NCBI GenBank assembly: GCA_013426805.1
Contig: JACDZG010000047.1
Coordinates: 1 to 52,064, forward strand
Direction of reading: 5' to 3'
Source of the DNA: Chromatiaceae bacterium
GTDB lineage: Bacteria > Pseudomonadota > Gammaproteobacteria > Chromatiales > Chromatiaceae
DNA: 52,064 nt
Below are positions 26,497-35,737 of the stretch, piece by piece (position 1 is the first letter of the stretch; the number at the start of each line of letters is the position of its first letter). The notes under the pieces were generated by a model. That model was not told the origin of the DNA, ran no database searches, and was given only the letters and a program-made list of their open reading frames with translations. The translations under genes were made by a program, and so were the position numbers.

Positions 26497-26766
26497 ATGT
26501 CCATCGCCGTTCGTGAACTGAAAGCCGGCCTGTCCCGAGTGCTGCTGCGCGCTCAGGCAGGTGATGTCATTGAGGTCACCTCGCACAACCGACCGATCGC
26601 ACGCATCGTCGGCATTCCGGCGCAGGCTGGAGACGGCGGGCTGCGCGGCCTGATCGCCGCGGGCGCCTTGTCCTGGAGCGGCAGCAAGCCCCGCTTGACG
26701 CCGCCCCTGGACCTGACGGAGGGTGTGAAGCCGGTTGGCCGGATGGTGTTGGAGGATCGCGGTTGA
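26497..26766 (+). CDS. Phd/YefM-family antitoxin
   Basis: 89 residues. MSIAVRELKAGLSRVLLRAQAGDVIEVTSHNRPIARIVGIP is the canonical Phd/YefM DNA-binding domain; the remainder is the toxin-neutralising tail (PLDLTEGVKPVGRMVLEDRG). It is intact, but the toxin downstream is truncated, so it is an orphan. Its stop overlaps the toxin start (TGATG). Confidence 0.88.
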   Translation: MSIAVRELKAGLSRVLLRAQAGDVIEVTSHNRPIARIVGIPAQAGDGGLRGLIAAGALSWSGSKPRLTPPLDLTEGVKPVGRMVLEDRG

Positions 26767-26969
26767 TGCTGTTCTGCGACACCTCCGCGCTGGTCAAGTT
26801 GTACCTGAGGGAGGATGCGAGCGACATCCGGAAGGGCCTGATCCAGGCTCCTCTCGATCAGGTTAGGCGATTGACAGAAATCGCCTTAAATCCGCTGACC
26901 GCCATGTTGTCGAGGACGCACACCAAGAGCGCGTGCGCATCCAGTCGGCACCTGTTCTTTGACTGCTGA
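26766..26969 (+). pseudogene. VapC PIN toxin, truncated after about 20 residues
   Basis: It starts MLFCDTSALVKLYLREDASD, the PIN N-terminus with the first catalytic Asp, then continues in unrelated sequence to a stop at 26967. The other acidic residues of the PIN site are absent, so no RNase activity is expected. The replacing sequence (26827-26969) is not identified. Confidence 0.8.
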
Positions 26970-26972
26970 CCA

Positions 26973-28001
26973 CTATTTCCGCATTGCCCGCCCCGCGACA
27001 GCACCGGCCAGCCGATCGGCGATGACTTCCAGGCCGTGCCAGGGGTCGCCCGGGCCGAGTCCTTTGATGGCGCGGTCGATGCGGGCGCAGGCTTGCAGCA
27101 ACCCGCGCAGGAGGCCCGGCTGAAGCCGCGCGAGGGCGCGCTCGACTCCGTCCTGGCGCGGTCGCGGGACGCGATGGGCGGCGAAGACGGCTGCCGGAGA
27201 GGCGTTCCGCGCCTTGGCGCCGGCGGCTTCCGCCAGCATCCGCAGGTCGCGCGCCAGGACCCACAGCACCAGCGTCTCCGCCACGCCCTCGGCCCGCAAC
27301 ACCGTAAGCACCCGGTGGACCCGCGCCCGATCGCCCGCGACCGCGGCGTCGGTGAGCGCAAAGAGGTCGAAGCGGGCACTGTCCGCCAGGGTCCCCAAGA
27401 GGTCCTCCAGGGGCAGGGGGCCGGGTTCGCGCAGCAGCCGCAGCTTTTCGATTTCCTGCACGGCGGCCATCAGGTTGCCCTCGACCCGCTCCGCCAGCAA
27501 TTCAGCCGCGCCCGGTTCCGGCACGAATCCCGCGGCCGTGAGCCGCTGACCCAGCCACTGGGCCAGTTCCCGTCCCTTGATTGGCCAGACCTGGACCACG
27601 GCGCCGACGGCATCCAGTGATTTGACCCATTGGGTCTCCAGTTCCTTACGTTCCAGTCCGGGTGCGGTCACCAGCAGGAGGTTGTCGGGGCAGGGCCGCG
27701 CGCAGTAGGCGCGCAGCGCGGCGCTGCCGTCTTTGCCGATCTTGCCGCTGCTCAACCGCAAGTCGATCAATTTACGCTGACTGAACAGCGACATGGCGCT
27801 CGCGCTCGCGCCCAGCGCGCCCCAGTCGAATTGCGCATCCTGGTCGAGCACCTCGCGTTCGTCGAAACCCGCGGTCCGCGCCGCGGTGCGGATGAGGCGC
27901 GCGGCCTCGCCGAGCTGGAAGGGCTCATCGCCGCAGATCAGATAGACCGGGGACAGGCCGCGCGCGAGCTGCTCCGGGAGTTGGGTGAAACGCAGGCGCA
28001 T
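26973..28001 (-). CDS. holA: DNA polymerase III delta subunit
   Basis: 342 residues, the usual length. It starts MRLRFTQLPEQLARGLSPVYLICGDEPFQLGEA, the HolA N-terminus, followed by FSQRKLIDLRLSSGKIGKDG, NLLLVTAP and AAELLAERVEGNLMAAVQEIEKL, and ends in the helical domain III. It is part of the clamp loader that opens the beta clamp. Third gene of leuS-lptE-holA, 6 bp after lptE; this order is conserved in gammaproteobacteria. Confidence 0.95.
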   Translation of the reverse strand: MRLRFTQLPEQLARGLSPVYLICGDEPFQLGEAARLIRTAARTAGFDEREVLDQDAQFDWGALGASASAMSLFSQRKLIDLRLSSGKIGKDGSAALRAYCARPCPDNLLLVTAPGLERKELETQWVKSLDAVGAVVQVWPIKGRELAQWLGQRLTAAGFVPEPGAAELLAERVEGNLMAAVQEIEKLRLLREPGPLPLEDLLGTLADSARFDLFALTDAAVAGDRARVHRVLTVLRAEGVAETLVLWVLARDLRMLAEAAGAKARNASPAAVFAAHRVPRPRQDGVERALARLQPGLLRGLLQACARIDRAIKGLGPGDPWHGLEVIADRLAGAVAGRAMRK

Positions 28002-28007
28002 CGCCGT

Positions 28008-28508
28008 TCAGCGCAAGGTGGTGCGCAGGCGCATCAGGATGCGGTCCGCGGCATCGCTGGCGAAATCCTGGTAGATCTGCTCCTCCTCGAGCTGCTTGCC
28101 CAGCACTTCCACGTCCGGGTTGTCGAAGGTGCGCGAGAGGTCCAGGGTTTGTTGCGGCGCCCGGGTTGTTCCGTCGGCGGACACCGCGTCATAGGAGACC
28201 AAAAACCGCAAGTCATAGGCCAGGACCTTGCCGCTGAAGTCGGTGGCGACCACCCGCGACGAGCGTCCCTCCGAGAGGATGCGCACGATGAGCTTGGCCT
28301 CGGCGGGGGTGGCGGCCAGGGCGAGCGCGCTGCCGGAGAGTTGGTCCTCGATCGCCCGTTTGACCGTTGAACCGCCGCCCGCCTGGATGTACAGGGGCGA
28401 CAGCGTCTCCGGAAGGTCCAGGGTGCCGCGCAGGCGAAATCCGCAGCCGGCCAGCAGCGCCAGCGTCAGACCGGGCAGCGCCGCCGCGAATGCGCGCCTG
28501 CTGATCAT
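28008..28508 (-). CDS. lptE: LPS-assembly lipoprotein LptE
   Basis: 166 residues. A lipobox LLAGC gives acylated Cys22, followed by the LptE hallmark GFRLRG and LSPLYIQAGG. The rest has the two-layer alpha/beta pattern (AKLIVRILSEGRSSRVVATDFSGKVLAYDLRFLVSYD) and a C-terminal helix. LptE plugs the LptD barrel in the outer membrane and helps deliver lipopolysaccharide. It lies 5 bp after leuS. Confidence 0.93.
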   Translation of the reverse strand: MISRRAFAAALPGLTLALLAGCGFRLRGTLDLPETLSPLYIQAGGGSTVKRAIEDQLSGSALALAATPAEAKLIVRILSEGRSSRVVATDFSGKVLAYDLRFLVSYDAVSADGTTRAPQQTLDLSRTFDNPDVEVLGKQLEEEQIYQDFASDAADRILMRLRTTLR

Positions 28509-28513
28509 GACGA

Positions 28514-31108
28514 TCAGCCCGTCACCACGTTCACGAGCTTACCGGGCACCACGATGACCTTGCGGACCGGGGCGGTGTCCGTGAACCGGCGTACGCACTC
28601 GGCGGCGCGCGCGGCGGATTCGACCGCGGCCCGATCGGCTTCGGTCGGCACCGTCACTTTGCCGCGGACCTTGCCGTTGACCTGCACCACATAGTCGATG
28701 CTGTCCTGTTTGAGCGCGGATTCATCGACCGCCGGCCAGGGGGCGTTCAGGATGTCCTCGCCGAAGCCGAGTTCCCGCCACAGATGGTGGGTGACATGGG
28801 GTGCGATCGGGGCCAGGAGGCGTAGACAGATGCTGACTCCCTCGCGCCGCACCGCGGCGGCGGCGGGCGCGTCATCCAGCTTGTAGAGCGCATTGACCAT
28901 CGTCATGCAGCCGGAGACCACGGTGTTGTACTGCTGGCGCTCATAGTCGAAGCGTGATTTCTTGAGCGCGGCATGGACCTCGCGGCGGGCGGCGGCGGCT
29001 CCCGGTTGCTCGCTCAAGTCCAGGTCCAGCGCCGGGCCGGCGCCCATGATGGCCCCGGCATTGACGGTTGCCAGGGTCCACAGGCGCTTGATGAAGCGGA
29101 AGGCGCCTTCCACGCCGTCGTCGTTCCACTCCAGCGACTGGTCCGGCGGCGAGGTGAACATCGTATAGAGTCGCACCGTATCGGCGCCGTAACGTTCGAT
29201 CAGTGACTCCGGGTCCACCCCATTGTTCTTGGATTTGGACATCTTCTCGATGCCGCCGAAGGTCACGGGCAGGCCGTCCGCCTTGAGCACGGCGTGCAGC
29301 AGTTTGCCCTTCTCATCGCGGGTGACCGTGACCTCGGCCGGATTGAACCAGTCTTTGCGGCCGTCCGCGCCGTCACGGTACCAGGTCTCGGCGACCACCA
29401 TCCCTTGGGTGAGCAGGCGCGTGAAGGGTTCGTCGCAGTCGACCAGTCCCTCGTCACGCATCAGTTTGTGGAAGAAGCGGGCATAGAGCAGATGCAGCAC
29501 GGCATGTTCGATGCCGCCGACATACTGGTCCACCGGCAGCCAGTAGCGGGCGCGCTCATCCAGCATGGCGGTGGTGCAGTCGGGGGAGCAGAAGCGGGCG
29601 TAGTACCAACTCGACTCGAAGAAGGTATCGAAGGTGTCGGTTTCTCGAATCTCGCCGGCGGCGAGATTCGAGAACGAGGGCATTCTTTTCAGGGGCGAGC
29701 CGGAGCCGTCGACGACCACGTCCTCGGGGAGGCGGACGGGGAGGTCGGTTTCGGGGCGGATGCCGCCGTCGGCGGTATGGACGACGGGGATCGGGCAGCC
29801 CCAGTAGCGTTGGCGGGAAACGCCCCAGTCGCGCAGTCTAAAGTTGACGCGTTTCTCGCCCTTGCCGCGCTCGGCCAGCCAGTTCGCGACGGCGTCGACG
29901 GCTTGCGCCGAGGTCAAGCCGTCGAATGGGCCGGAGTTGCGCAGGACGCCCTTCTCCACATAGGCGCAGGTCGCGATGTCGCAGGGGCTGTCGTCCGCCG
30001 AATAAATGACCTGACGTTTGGGGATACCGTATTTTTCGGCGAACTCCCAATCGCGCTGATCGTGTCCGGGCACCGCCATCACCGCCCCGGTGCCGTAGCC
30101 CATGAGCACGAAATTGGCGGCGAAAACCGGCACGGCTGCACCGGTGATGGGATGCAGGGCGTCGATCCCGAGCCGATGACCCTTTTTTTCCATGGTCTCG
30201 AGCTCGGCCTCCGAGACCCCGCCCTGGCGGCATTCGTCGATGAAGGCGGCCAGTTCCGGGTTGGTCTCGGCAGCCTGCCGGGCCAGCGGGTGCTCGGCGG
30301 CCACGGCCATGTAGGTGACGCCCATCAGGGTGTCCGGGCGGGTGGTGTAGATGCCCAACACCTCGTCCGAACCGCTGATCCCGAACGCCATGTAGACCCC
30401 CTCGGAGCGGCCGATCCAGTTGCGCTGCATGGTGCGCACCTGTTCCGGCCAGCCGCTGAGCCCGTCCAGGGCGTCGAGCAACTCCTGGGCATAGTCGGTG
30501 ATGCGCACCGACCACTGTTCGATCTCACGCTTCTCGACCAGGGCGCCGGAGCGCCAACCCTTGCCGTCGATCACCTGCTCGTTGGCCAGCACCGTCTGAT
30601 CGACCGGGTCCCAATTGACCAGCGCGGTTGCCCGGTAGGCCAGACCCTTTTCCATCAAGCGGGTGAAGAGCCATTGCTCCCAGCGGTAATAGTCCGGATC
30701 GCAGGTCGCCAGTTCACGCTCCCAGTCGTAGCCGAACCCCAGGCTCTGCAATTGGCCTTTCATGTAGGCGACGTTGCTGCGCGTCCACTGCGAGGGCGGG
30801 ATGCCGTGCTTGATTGCCGCGTTCTCCGCCGGCAGGCCGAAGGCATCCCAGCCCATCGGCTGGAGTACGTTCTTGCCCTGCATCCGCTGATAGCGGGCGA
30901 TCACGTCGCCGATGGTGTAGTTGCGCACATGGCCCATGTGCAGCCGGCCGGACGGGTAGGGGAACATCGCGAGGCAATAGAACTTCTCGCGCGCCGGGTC
31001 TTCAACCGCCTTGAAGCTCTGGCGCGTGTTCCAAAACGTCTGGGCCGCGGTCTCGACGGCGCGCGGGTCATAGTCATGCTGCATGGGGGGGCGCTGCTGC
31101 TCAGGCAT
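28514..31108 (-). CDS. leuS: Leucyl-tRNA synthetase
   Basis: 864 residues. The class I signatures are LHMGH (56-60, HIGH) and KMSKS near 620; the CP1 editing domain ([22 protein letters not shown]) and the anticodon-binding C-terminal part ([12 protein letters not shown]) are complete. It charges tRNA-Leu and edits misacylated products. The ATG at 31108 is chosen for its GGAGG site 6 bases upstream; it overlaps the end of the upstream methyltransferase gene by 8 bases. Confidence 0.96.
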   Translation of the reverse strand: MPEQQRPPMQHDYDPRAVETAAQTFWNTRQSFKAVEDPAREKFYCLAMFPYPSGRLHMGHVRNYTIGDVIARYQRMQGKNVLQPMGWDAFGLPAENAAIKHGIPPSQWTRSNVAYMKGQLQSLGFGYDWERELATCDPDYYRWEQWLFTRLMEKGLAYRATALVNWDPVDQTVLANEQVIDGKGWRSGALVEKREIEQWSVRITDYAQELLDALDGLSGWPEQVRTMQRNWIGRSEGVYMAFGISGSDEVLGIYTTRPDTLMGVTYMAVAAEHPLARQAAETNPELAAFIDECRQGGVSEAELETMEKKGHRLGIDALHPITGAAVPVFAANFVLMGYGTGAVMAVPGHDQRDWEFAEKYGIPKRQVIYSADDSPCDIATCAYVEKGVLRNSGPFDGLTSAQAVDAVANWLAERGKGEKRVNFRLRDWGVSRQRYWGCPIPVVHTADGGIRPETDLPVRLPEDVVVDGSGSPLKRMPSFSNLAAGEIRETDTFDTFFESSWYYARFCSPDCTTAMLDERARYWLPVDQYVGGIEHAVLHLLYARFFHKLMRDEGLVDCDEPFTRLLTQGMVVAETWYRDGADGRKDWFNPAEVTVTRDEKGKLLHAVLKADGLPVTFGGIEKMSKSKNNGVDPESLIERYGADTVRLYTMFTSPPDQSLEWNDDGVEGAFRFIKRLWTLATVNAGAIMGAGPALDLDLSEQPGAAAARREVHAALKKSRFDYERQQYNTVVSGCMTMVNALYKLDDAPAAAAVRREGVSICLRLLAPIAPHVTHHLWRELGFGEDILNAPWPAVDESALKQDSIDYVVQVNGKVRGKVTVPTEADRAAVESAARAAECVRRFTDTAPVRKVIVVPGKLVNVVTG

Positions 31109-32162
31109 TGAAAGCCTCCAATCCGGACAGGCGCAGCCGATGATCGTGCTCGCGCGGTTGTCGCGGCGGCTTGCCGGCCACCGCGGCGGCGATGGCGCGG
31201 ATGTGCGCCGGGGTGCTGCCGCAGCAGCCACCGACGATGTTGACGAAGCCGGAGTCGACCCACTCGGCGATGTGGGCAGCCATCTGGTCCGGCGTCATGT
31301 CGTACTCGCCCATTTCATTCGGCAGGCCCGCATTGGGGTGAAATGAGGTACAGAACTCGGCCACCCGCGCCATGTCCTCGACATGCGGCCGCAGCGCATC
31401 CGGTCCGAGCGCACAATTCAGCCCAATGGACAGGGGTCGGACATGGCGCAGGCTGTTGTAGAAGGCCTCCACCGTCTGGCCCGACAGGGTGCGACCGGAG
31501 GCGTCCGTGATGGTGCCGGAAATCATCACCGGCAGCACCAGGCCGTCTTCCTCGAAGACCTGATCCACCGCGAAGGCCGCGGCCTTGGCGTTCAGGGTGT
31601 CGAAGATGGTCTCGATCAGGATAGCGTCCACCCGCCCGGCGATCAGTGCCCGGGTCGCCTCGGCATAAATGGTCACCAGTTCGTCGAAATGGGTGTTGCG
31701 GGCGCCCGGATCGTTCACCTCCGGCGAGATACTGGCCGTCTTGCTGGTCGGCCCGAGCACCCCGGCGACGAAGCGCGGCTTGGCCGGGTTCAGCGCCGTG
31801 TAGCGGTCCGCACAGTCCCGCGCGAGCAGGGCAGCAGCCGTGTCGATCTCGGCGGCATAGTCTTGCAACCCATAGTCCGCCTGGGACAGCCGATTACCGT
31901 TGAAGGTGTTGGTCTCCAGGATGTCGGCCCCGGCCTCCAGGTACTGCTCGTGGATTTCGCGGATCACGCCGGGTTTGGTCAGCACCAGCAGATCATTGTT
32001 TCCTTTCAGATCCGATGGCCAATCCTGGAAGCGCTCGCCCCGATAGTCCGCCTCCTCGAGCCGGTAACGCTGGATCATGGTGCCCATGGCGCCGTCGAGG
32101 ATCAGGATGCGCTCGTGCAGCAGTTGGGCGAGTCGGGAGGAGGGCTGGGCCTGGTTTGGCAT
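31101..32162 (-). CDS. Homocysteine S-methyltransferase module (MetH N-terminal domain only)
   Basis: 353 residues, equal to only the first of four modules of cobalamin-dependent methionine synthase (about 1230 residues). [18 protein letters not shown] and [34 protein letters not shown] are typical of MetH. Zinc ligands are the Cys in GLNCALG and the CC pair in [11 protein letters not shown], so the module should be catalytically competent for homocysteine. The folate, cobalamin and reactivation modules are not in the window and must be encoded elsewhere or replaced. The start at 32162 is taken from the MetH alignment. It overlaps leuS by 8 bases. Confidence 0.88.
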   Translation of the reverse strand: MPNQAQPSSRLAQLLHERILILDGAMGTMIQRYRLEEADYRGERFQDWPSDLKGNNDLLVLTKPGVIREIHEQYLEAGADILETNTFNGNRLSQADYGLQDYAAEIDTAAALLARDCADRYTALNPAKPRFVAGVLGPTSKTASISPEVNDPGARNTHFDELVTIYAEATRALIAGRVDAILIETIFDTLNAKAAAFAVDQVFEEDGLVLPVMISGTITDASGRTLSGQTVEAFYNSLRHVRPLSIGLNCALGPDALRPHVEDMARVAEFCTSFHPNAGLPNEMGEYDMTPDQMAAHIAEWVDSGFVNIVGGCCGSTPAHIRAIAAAVAGKPPRQPREHDHRLRLSGLEAFNA

Positions 32163-32310
32163 GGGTGGTTCCGCCTGAGGTTTCTTAGCGCGCACCTGGC
32201 CGGTGCGGCGATGCATCAGTATAACCGCGCCGGCCCGTCCGCCTGGTGCCGGATCGGCGCCGCGGCCGCGGGCCGACAACGCTCACCGCGACAGCGCGTA
32301 CGTCTGCGGC

Positions 32311-32339
32311 TATACTCGGGTTAACGCAGACTAACGCGC
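32311..32339 (+). promoter_or_regulatory. Candidate autoregulated promoter of the RES pair
   Basis: A TATACT -10-like box (32311-32316) is followed by two TAACGC half-sites 11 bases apart (32322 and 32333), ending 18 bases before the antitoxin ATG. Spacing of one helical turn is typical of toxin-antitoxin operators. Confidence 0.35.
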
Positions 32340-32356
32340 GCTGCTTTCAGTAACCC

Positions 32357-32968
32357 ATGTCGCAATCCAGCCTTCAATACGCCTTCGCATCCCGCGGCAT
32401 CACCGCCGGGGCGGTCGAACTGGCCGACTACGTGACCGAGGCAATCGCCCAGATGGAGGAGGGCGCGTTGATCCCTGCCGTGGAAGATCTCCCGGCCGCC
32501 GAGCTGGCGGTCCTGCGCAGCGGCGGTTTCGTCGTCGAGCGCGGCCCGGTCGCCGGGGAAGACCCGCTGGCTCGTGCCGCCGCCGCCTATGCCGCCCTCC
32601 TGGAGACCGCGCTGACGATCAAAGTCGTTGCCCAGGCTTTGGGCCGCAATGAGAGCCGCATCCGCCAGCGCTTGTTGGAGCGCAGCCTGATCGGTATCCG
32701 CCGGGGCCGGGGCTGGCTTCTGCCGCGCTACCAGTTCCAGGTGCAGGAGCAGGACGGTCAGCCGGTGGTGCGCGCCCTGGTCCCAGGGATCGAACAGGTC
32801 TTCCCCCGCCTGAGCCCTGAGTTGCACCAGGTCGCCCTGTGGCGCTGGTTCAGCAGCCCCAGTAGTGAACTGGTGCCGGAGGATGAAGACGCGCCGCTGT
32901 CGCCGCGGGACTGGCTGATCGCCGGGCGCGAACCGGCCGTGGTGGCGCGGCTGGCGGCCGGCCTGTAG
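32357..32968 (+). CDS. Antitoxin of a RES-type module (HTH plus ParS/Xre-like C-terminus)
   Basis: 203 residues. The middle has a helix-turn-helix (IKVVAQALGRNESRIRQRLLERSLIGI then RRGRGWLLPRYQF), and the C-terminus (FPRLSPELHQVALWRWFSSPS, LSPRDWLIAGREPAVVARLAAGL) matches the toxin-binding end of antitoxins that partner RES-domain proteins. It precedes the RES gene by 47 bp and is divergent from the methyltransferase gene. The N-terminal 90 residues are a less familiar helical region. Confidence 0.78.
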   Translation: MSQSSLQYAFASRGITAGAVELADYVTEAIAQMEEGALIPAVEDLPAAELAVLRSGGFVVERGPVAGEDPLARAAAAYAALLETALTIKVVAQALGRNESRIRQRLLERSLIGIRRGRGWLLPRYQFQVQEQDGQPVVRALVPGIEQVFPRLSPELHQVALWRWFSSPSSELVPEDEDAPLSPRDWLIAGREPAVVARLAAGL

Positions 32969-33015
32969 TGCCAGTGGTCTGCCGCTGATCCGGTATCGCC
33001 CGGACGGGCCGAACC

Positions 33016-33651
33016 GTGCCGGAATTCCCGCCGCCGCCGCCGGTCGAGACGCTACGCCAGGTTCGGCCGGTGCTGCGCCGACTCCCGGCTGGTACCGTCT
33101 TGTGGCGCGTCTATTTCCGCGGCGGCCCCCACGCCGGACGCTGGGACCTATTTCGCGACTTCGGGCCGACCAGTGCCCGCTTCGATCACCAACTCCCGGA
33201 TCCGGATGGTGAGCCCACCGCACAGGACCGGGCGATCCATTATGCGGCACTGGATGGCCTCACCCCGCTGGCCGAGGTCTTTCAGGATACCCGCGTCATC
33301 GACCGCCAGGCCCGCCAACCCTGGCTCGCGGCCTACGCCCTCGGCGGCGAACTGACCCTGCTTGATCTGACCGGCGTCTACCCGACCCGCGCGGGGACCT
33401 CCATGTTGATCAGCAGCGGCTCGCGGCCACGCGCACTGGCCTGGTCACGCGCCTTCTATGTGGCCTACCCCGAGATCCAGGGCCTCTACTACGGCTCCAG
33501 TATGCACGGCAGCAGCCCCGCGCTGGCGTTCTATGAGCGTGCCCGCCCGGTCCTCCCCGGCGCACCGCTCCTGCATCGCGCCCTGGCCGATGCCGCCCTG
33601 AAGCTCACGCTGCGCCAGGCGGCGTCCACTCTGGGTTATTTGCTCCTCTAA
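33016..33651 (+). CDS. RES-domain toxin
   Basis: 211 residues from a GTG start. The RES signature residues are visible: Arg in LWRVYFRGGPHAGRWDLFRDFGPTSARFDH, an Arg/Ser segment ALAWSRAFYVAYPEIQGLYYGSSM, and the later Glu in ALAFYERA. RES toxins resemble ADP-ribosyltransferases and degrade cellular NAD+. It has normal length and residues, so is probably active and controlled by the upstream antitoxin. Confidence 0.88.
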   Translation: MPEFPPPPPVETLRQVRPVLRRLPAGTVLWRVYFRGGPHAGRWDLFRDFGPTSARFDHQLPDPDGEPTAQDRAIHYAALDGLTPLAEVFQDTRVIDRQARQPWLAAYALGGELTLLDLTGVYPTRAGTSMLISSGSRPRALAWSRAFYVAYPEIQGLYYGSSMHGSSPALAFYERARPVLPGAPLLHRALADAALKLTLRQAASTLGYLLL

Positions 33652-33686
33652 ACCGCGCCCAGCGCGGTATGCGCTGTTTTTGGATG
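33649..33686 (+). repeat. Post-stop hairpin repeat, copy 1
   Basis: Starting in the RES stop codon, TAAACCGCGCCCAGCGCGGTA forms a hairpin followed by GCGCTGTTTTTGGATG. Nearly the same 38 bases start at the rng stop codon (43057-43094). The T-run suggests terminator function for this copy. 33687-33876 holds no gene. Confidence 0.65.
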
Positions 33687-33876
33687 GGGGTCGGCTCCGG
33701 CAGACTCGGCGATTGCTGGATCTGGCGCGGTTTAACATTCTAAAAAATATAAACTATAAACCGCGTCTCCACCGAAGTTGGTTAAATCACCAAGGCCGTC
33801 TTGATTTCGCGCAGATCAGTCTGATCTGCCGAAGCACTGACCCGAGCTGCAATCCACCCTCAAATTGGCTTCTGCG

Positions 33877-34743
33877 ATGCATGATCAACCGCCCCCATTA
33901 ACCGACCGTATCGCCCTGGTGACCGGTGCCAACTCCGGTCTGGGTCGGGCGGTCGCGGAGGCGCTGGCGGGGCAGGGTGCGACGGTGCTCATGGTGTGTC
34001 GCGACGCCGCGCGCGGCGAGCACGCGCGCGACTGGATCATGGCCGCGACCGGCAATCCGCAAGTCTTGTTGTTCGTTGCGGACCTGGCCTCCCAAGCGGC
34101 CATCCGCGGCCTGGCCGCCCAGGTCCGGGAGCGATTCGACCGGCTGCATCTGCTGATCAACAACGCCGGCACCGCCTTCCCGGCCCGGCGTCTCAGCCCG
34201 GACGGCATCGAGATGGCCCTGGCCGTCAATCATCTGGCGCCGTTTCTGCTCACCAATCTGCTGCTTGACCCCCTGCGTGCCGCCGCGCCGGCGCGTATCG
34301 TCAACGTGGGGACACGCATCAACACGGCGATGGATTTCGACGATCTGAACTGGGAGCGGCGACCGTACCGGTTGATGCAGGCCTACGGACAATCCAAGCT
34401 CGGTAACCTCCACTTCACCTTCGAGTTGGCGCGGCGCCTCGCCGGGAGCGGGGTGACGGCCAACTGCTGTTTCCCCGGTGTGTTCCGCTCCAATCTGGGC
34501 GGGACGGACGGCGCCCAAGGGTGGTTCTGGCGGGCGGTCGACCGCTTGGTCGGCTGGGCCTTACCGACCCCCGAGCAGGCGGCACGACGGGTGCTCTATC
34601 TGGCCACCGACCCCGCGCTGGCCGGCGTCACCGGCGGCTATTACAGCGACCGTAAACTCATACCGGCCCCCGCCCAGGCCCAGGACCCCGCCGCCAACCA
34701 GCGGTTGTGGGACATCAGCGCGGGGCTTACTGGTCTGGCCTAA
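33877..34743 (+). CDS. SDR-family oxidoreductase (retinol dehydrogenase-like)
   Basis: 288 residues. TGANSGLG is the NAD(P)-binding loop, followed by LLINNAG and the catalytic YGQSK. The Arg in VCRDAARGE suggests NADP preference. The layout (DLNWERRPYRLMQAYGQSKLGNLHFTFELARRL) is that of the retinol/WW-oxidoreductase-like group. Odd: the strand that normally carries the catalytic serine (IVNVSS) reads IVNVGTRIN, so the Ser is replaced. The substrate is unknown. The ATG at 33877 fits the alignment. Confidence 0.88.
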   Translation: MHDQPPPLTDRIALVTGANSGLGRAVAEALAGQGATVLMVCRDAARGEHARDWIMAATGNPQVLLFVADLASQAAIRGLAAQVRERFDRLHLLINNAGTAFPARRLSPDGIEMALAVNHLAPFLLTNLLLDPLRAAAPARIVNVGTRINTAMDFDDLNWERRPYRLMQAYGQSKLGNLHFTFELARRLAGSGVTANCCFPGVFRSNLGGTDGAQGWFWRAVDRLVGWALPTPEQAARRVLYLATDPALAGVTGGYYSDRKLIPAPAQAQDPAANQRLWDISAGLTGLA

Positions 34744-34849
34744 AGGCTGCCGATCGGTGTTGGTCAGCCTTCAGCCCGACCGGGTGAATGCGGGTCGGCC
34801 ACCGGTATCCCGGTGGGGCGGAAGCCCGATCGAATGTTCTCGACATGGG

Positions 34850-34986
34850 GGCCTCGATCGTCGTTCCGGCCAGCGATGCTCGTTTGGAATCCAAGACTTC
34901 AGCCTTGGCCGGCCTACCTGGCCAAGACTGAAGCCTTGCACTCCAGCAGGCCAACGCCGCGGCTGGCCGGAACCATGACCAAAGCC
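34850..34986. repeat. Composite palindromic element, ATGATCAAGGCC family
   Basis: Diverged arms GCCTCGATCGTCGTTCCGGCC (34851-34871) and GGCCGGAACCATGACCAAAGCC (34965-34986) enclose an inner palindrome (TTCAGCCTTGGCC facing GGCCAAGACTGAAGCC) related to the repeat near 1228. It fills most of the 404-bp gap 34744-35147, which has no gene. Confidence 0.65.
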
Positions 34987-35147
34987 GCATCCGGGTTAGC
35001 GGCGCAGAGGCGCAGACCCCTGTCTTGCCGTCACACCGTGGCGCGACTACCATCCAGTCGTGCGTTACGGTGTTGTACCCCCCGATGCGGGACGCCCCGG
35101 ACTGTCGGCGGCTCCAGCGCGCGTCGGCGCCAACAGAGGTTCCAACC

Positions 35148-35435
35148 ATGTCCCGCGTCGCCTTCGATATCCCCGCGGAGATCGCCCTGCAGCTCGGCGC
35201 CGATGACCGTCAGGCCGGCATCGCGTTGCGAATGATGGCCGCCGTCAAGCTCTTTGAACTGGGGCGGCTGTCCTCCGGGGCCGCGGCGGAACTGGCCGAC
35301 GTGCCGCGACCCCTGTTCCTCGCCAGGCTGGCCGACTACGGCGTCGCCACCTTTGATCTGACCGCGGACGAACTGGCGCACGATTTCGCCAATGCGTGTA
35401 GGGGCGGGTTTGAAACCCGCCCCTACGTCCGGTAA
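35148..35435 (+). CDS. UPF0175 family small protein (antitoxin-like)
   Basis: 95 residues. MSRVAFDIPAEIALQLGADD, then RMMAAVKLFELGRLSSGAAAELADVPRPLFLARLADYGVATFDLT, is the UPF0175 ribbon-helix-helix/HTH pattern, usually the antitoxin partner of a DUF3368 PIN toxin. No such toxin is adjacent. The last 13 codons (from about 35396) are not family sequence but are read from a perfect palindromic repeat, so the original 3' end has been replaced. Confidence 0.8.
   Translation: MSRVAFDIPAEIALQLGADDRQAGIALRMMAAVKLFELGRLSSGAAAELADVPRPLFLARLADYGVATFDLTADELAHDFANACRGGFETRPYVR
35398..35426. repeat. 29-bp perfect palindrome inside a gene end
   Basis: 14-bp arms GTAGGGGCGGGTTT / AAACCCGCCCCTAC around a single central G. 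This palindrome type is a common dispersed repeat in many bacteria. Here it encodes the final residues of the UPF0175 protein. 35436-35558 holds nothing recognised. Confidence 0.85.
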
Positions 35436-35558
35436 TCACGTGCGAAGGCTATATCACTGGCTGGAGAGTCTGAGTCGCGTGGGCCTTGAGGATGGTCGTG
35501 ATGCCGGGTCTCGATCGTCAGCGATGCCCAAATGCTGGCCTGTGTGCCGGGGGCCAAG

Positions 35559-35735
35559 TCATTGCTCGGCTTTCTTTGGCGTCGGTTTCCGAGCCGGAAA
35601 TGATACGAACTCACGTCCGCTTCTTATTTGCTTAGCCTGGATGTCTTTGCAAATGGCACGGACATCGAAGTCAAATTCCCGGGCGTATGCTTCCCGTTCT
35701 TTGTGAATCTCATCGACGATAGGATCGCGCGACAT
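35559..35735 (-). CDS. Small toxin-antitoxin-like protein
   Basis: 58 residues with a strong ribosome site (GGAGG, 7 bases before the ATG at 35735). Sequence MSRDPIVDEIHKEREAYAREFDFDVRAICKDIQ is typical of small helical proteins that follow PIN-like genes in accessory regions. The tail is basic (PARKPTPKK). It begins 2 bp after the stop of an upstream gene fragment. Confidence 0.65.
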   Translation of the reverse strand: MSRDPIVDEIHKEREAYAREFDFDVRAICKDIQAKQIRSGREFVSFPARKPTPKKAEQ

Positions 35736-35737
35736 GG

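Noticed and set aside
26858-27379. 173-codon minus-strand frame overlapping holA
   Set aside because: Out of frame with the well-conserved HolA sequence; only a tail beyond the holA stop is non-overlapping and it matches nothing.
29294-31111. 605-codon frame opposite leuS
   Set aside because: LeuS is complete with HIGH and KMSKS motifs; the opposite frame has no family features.
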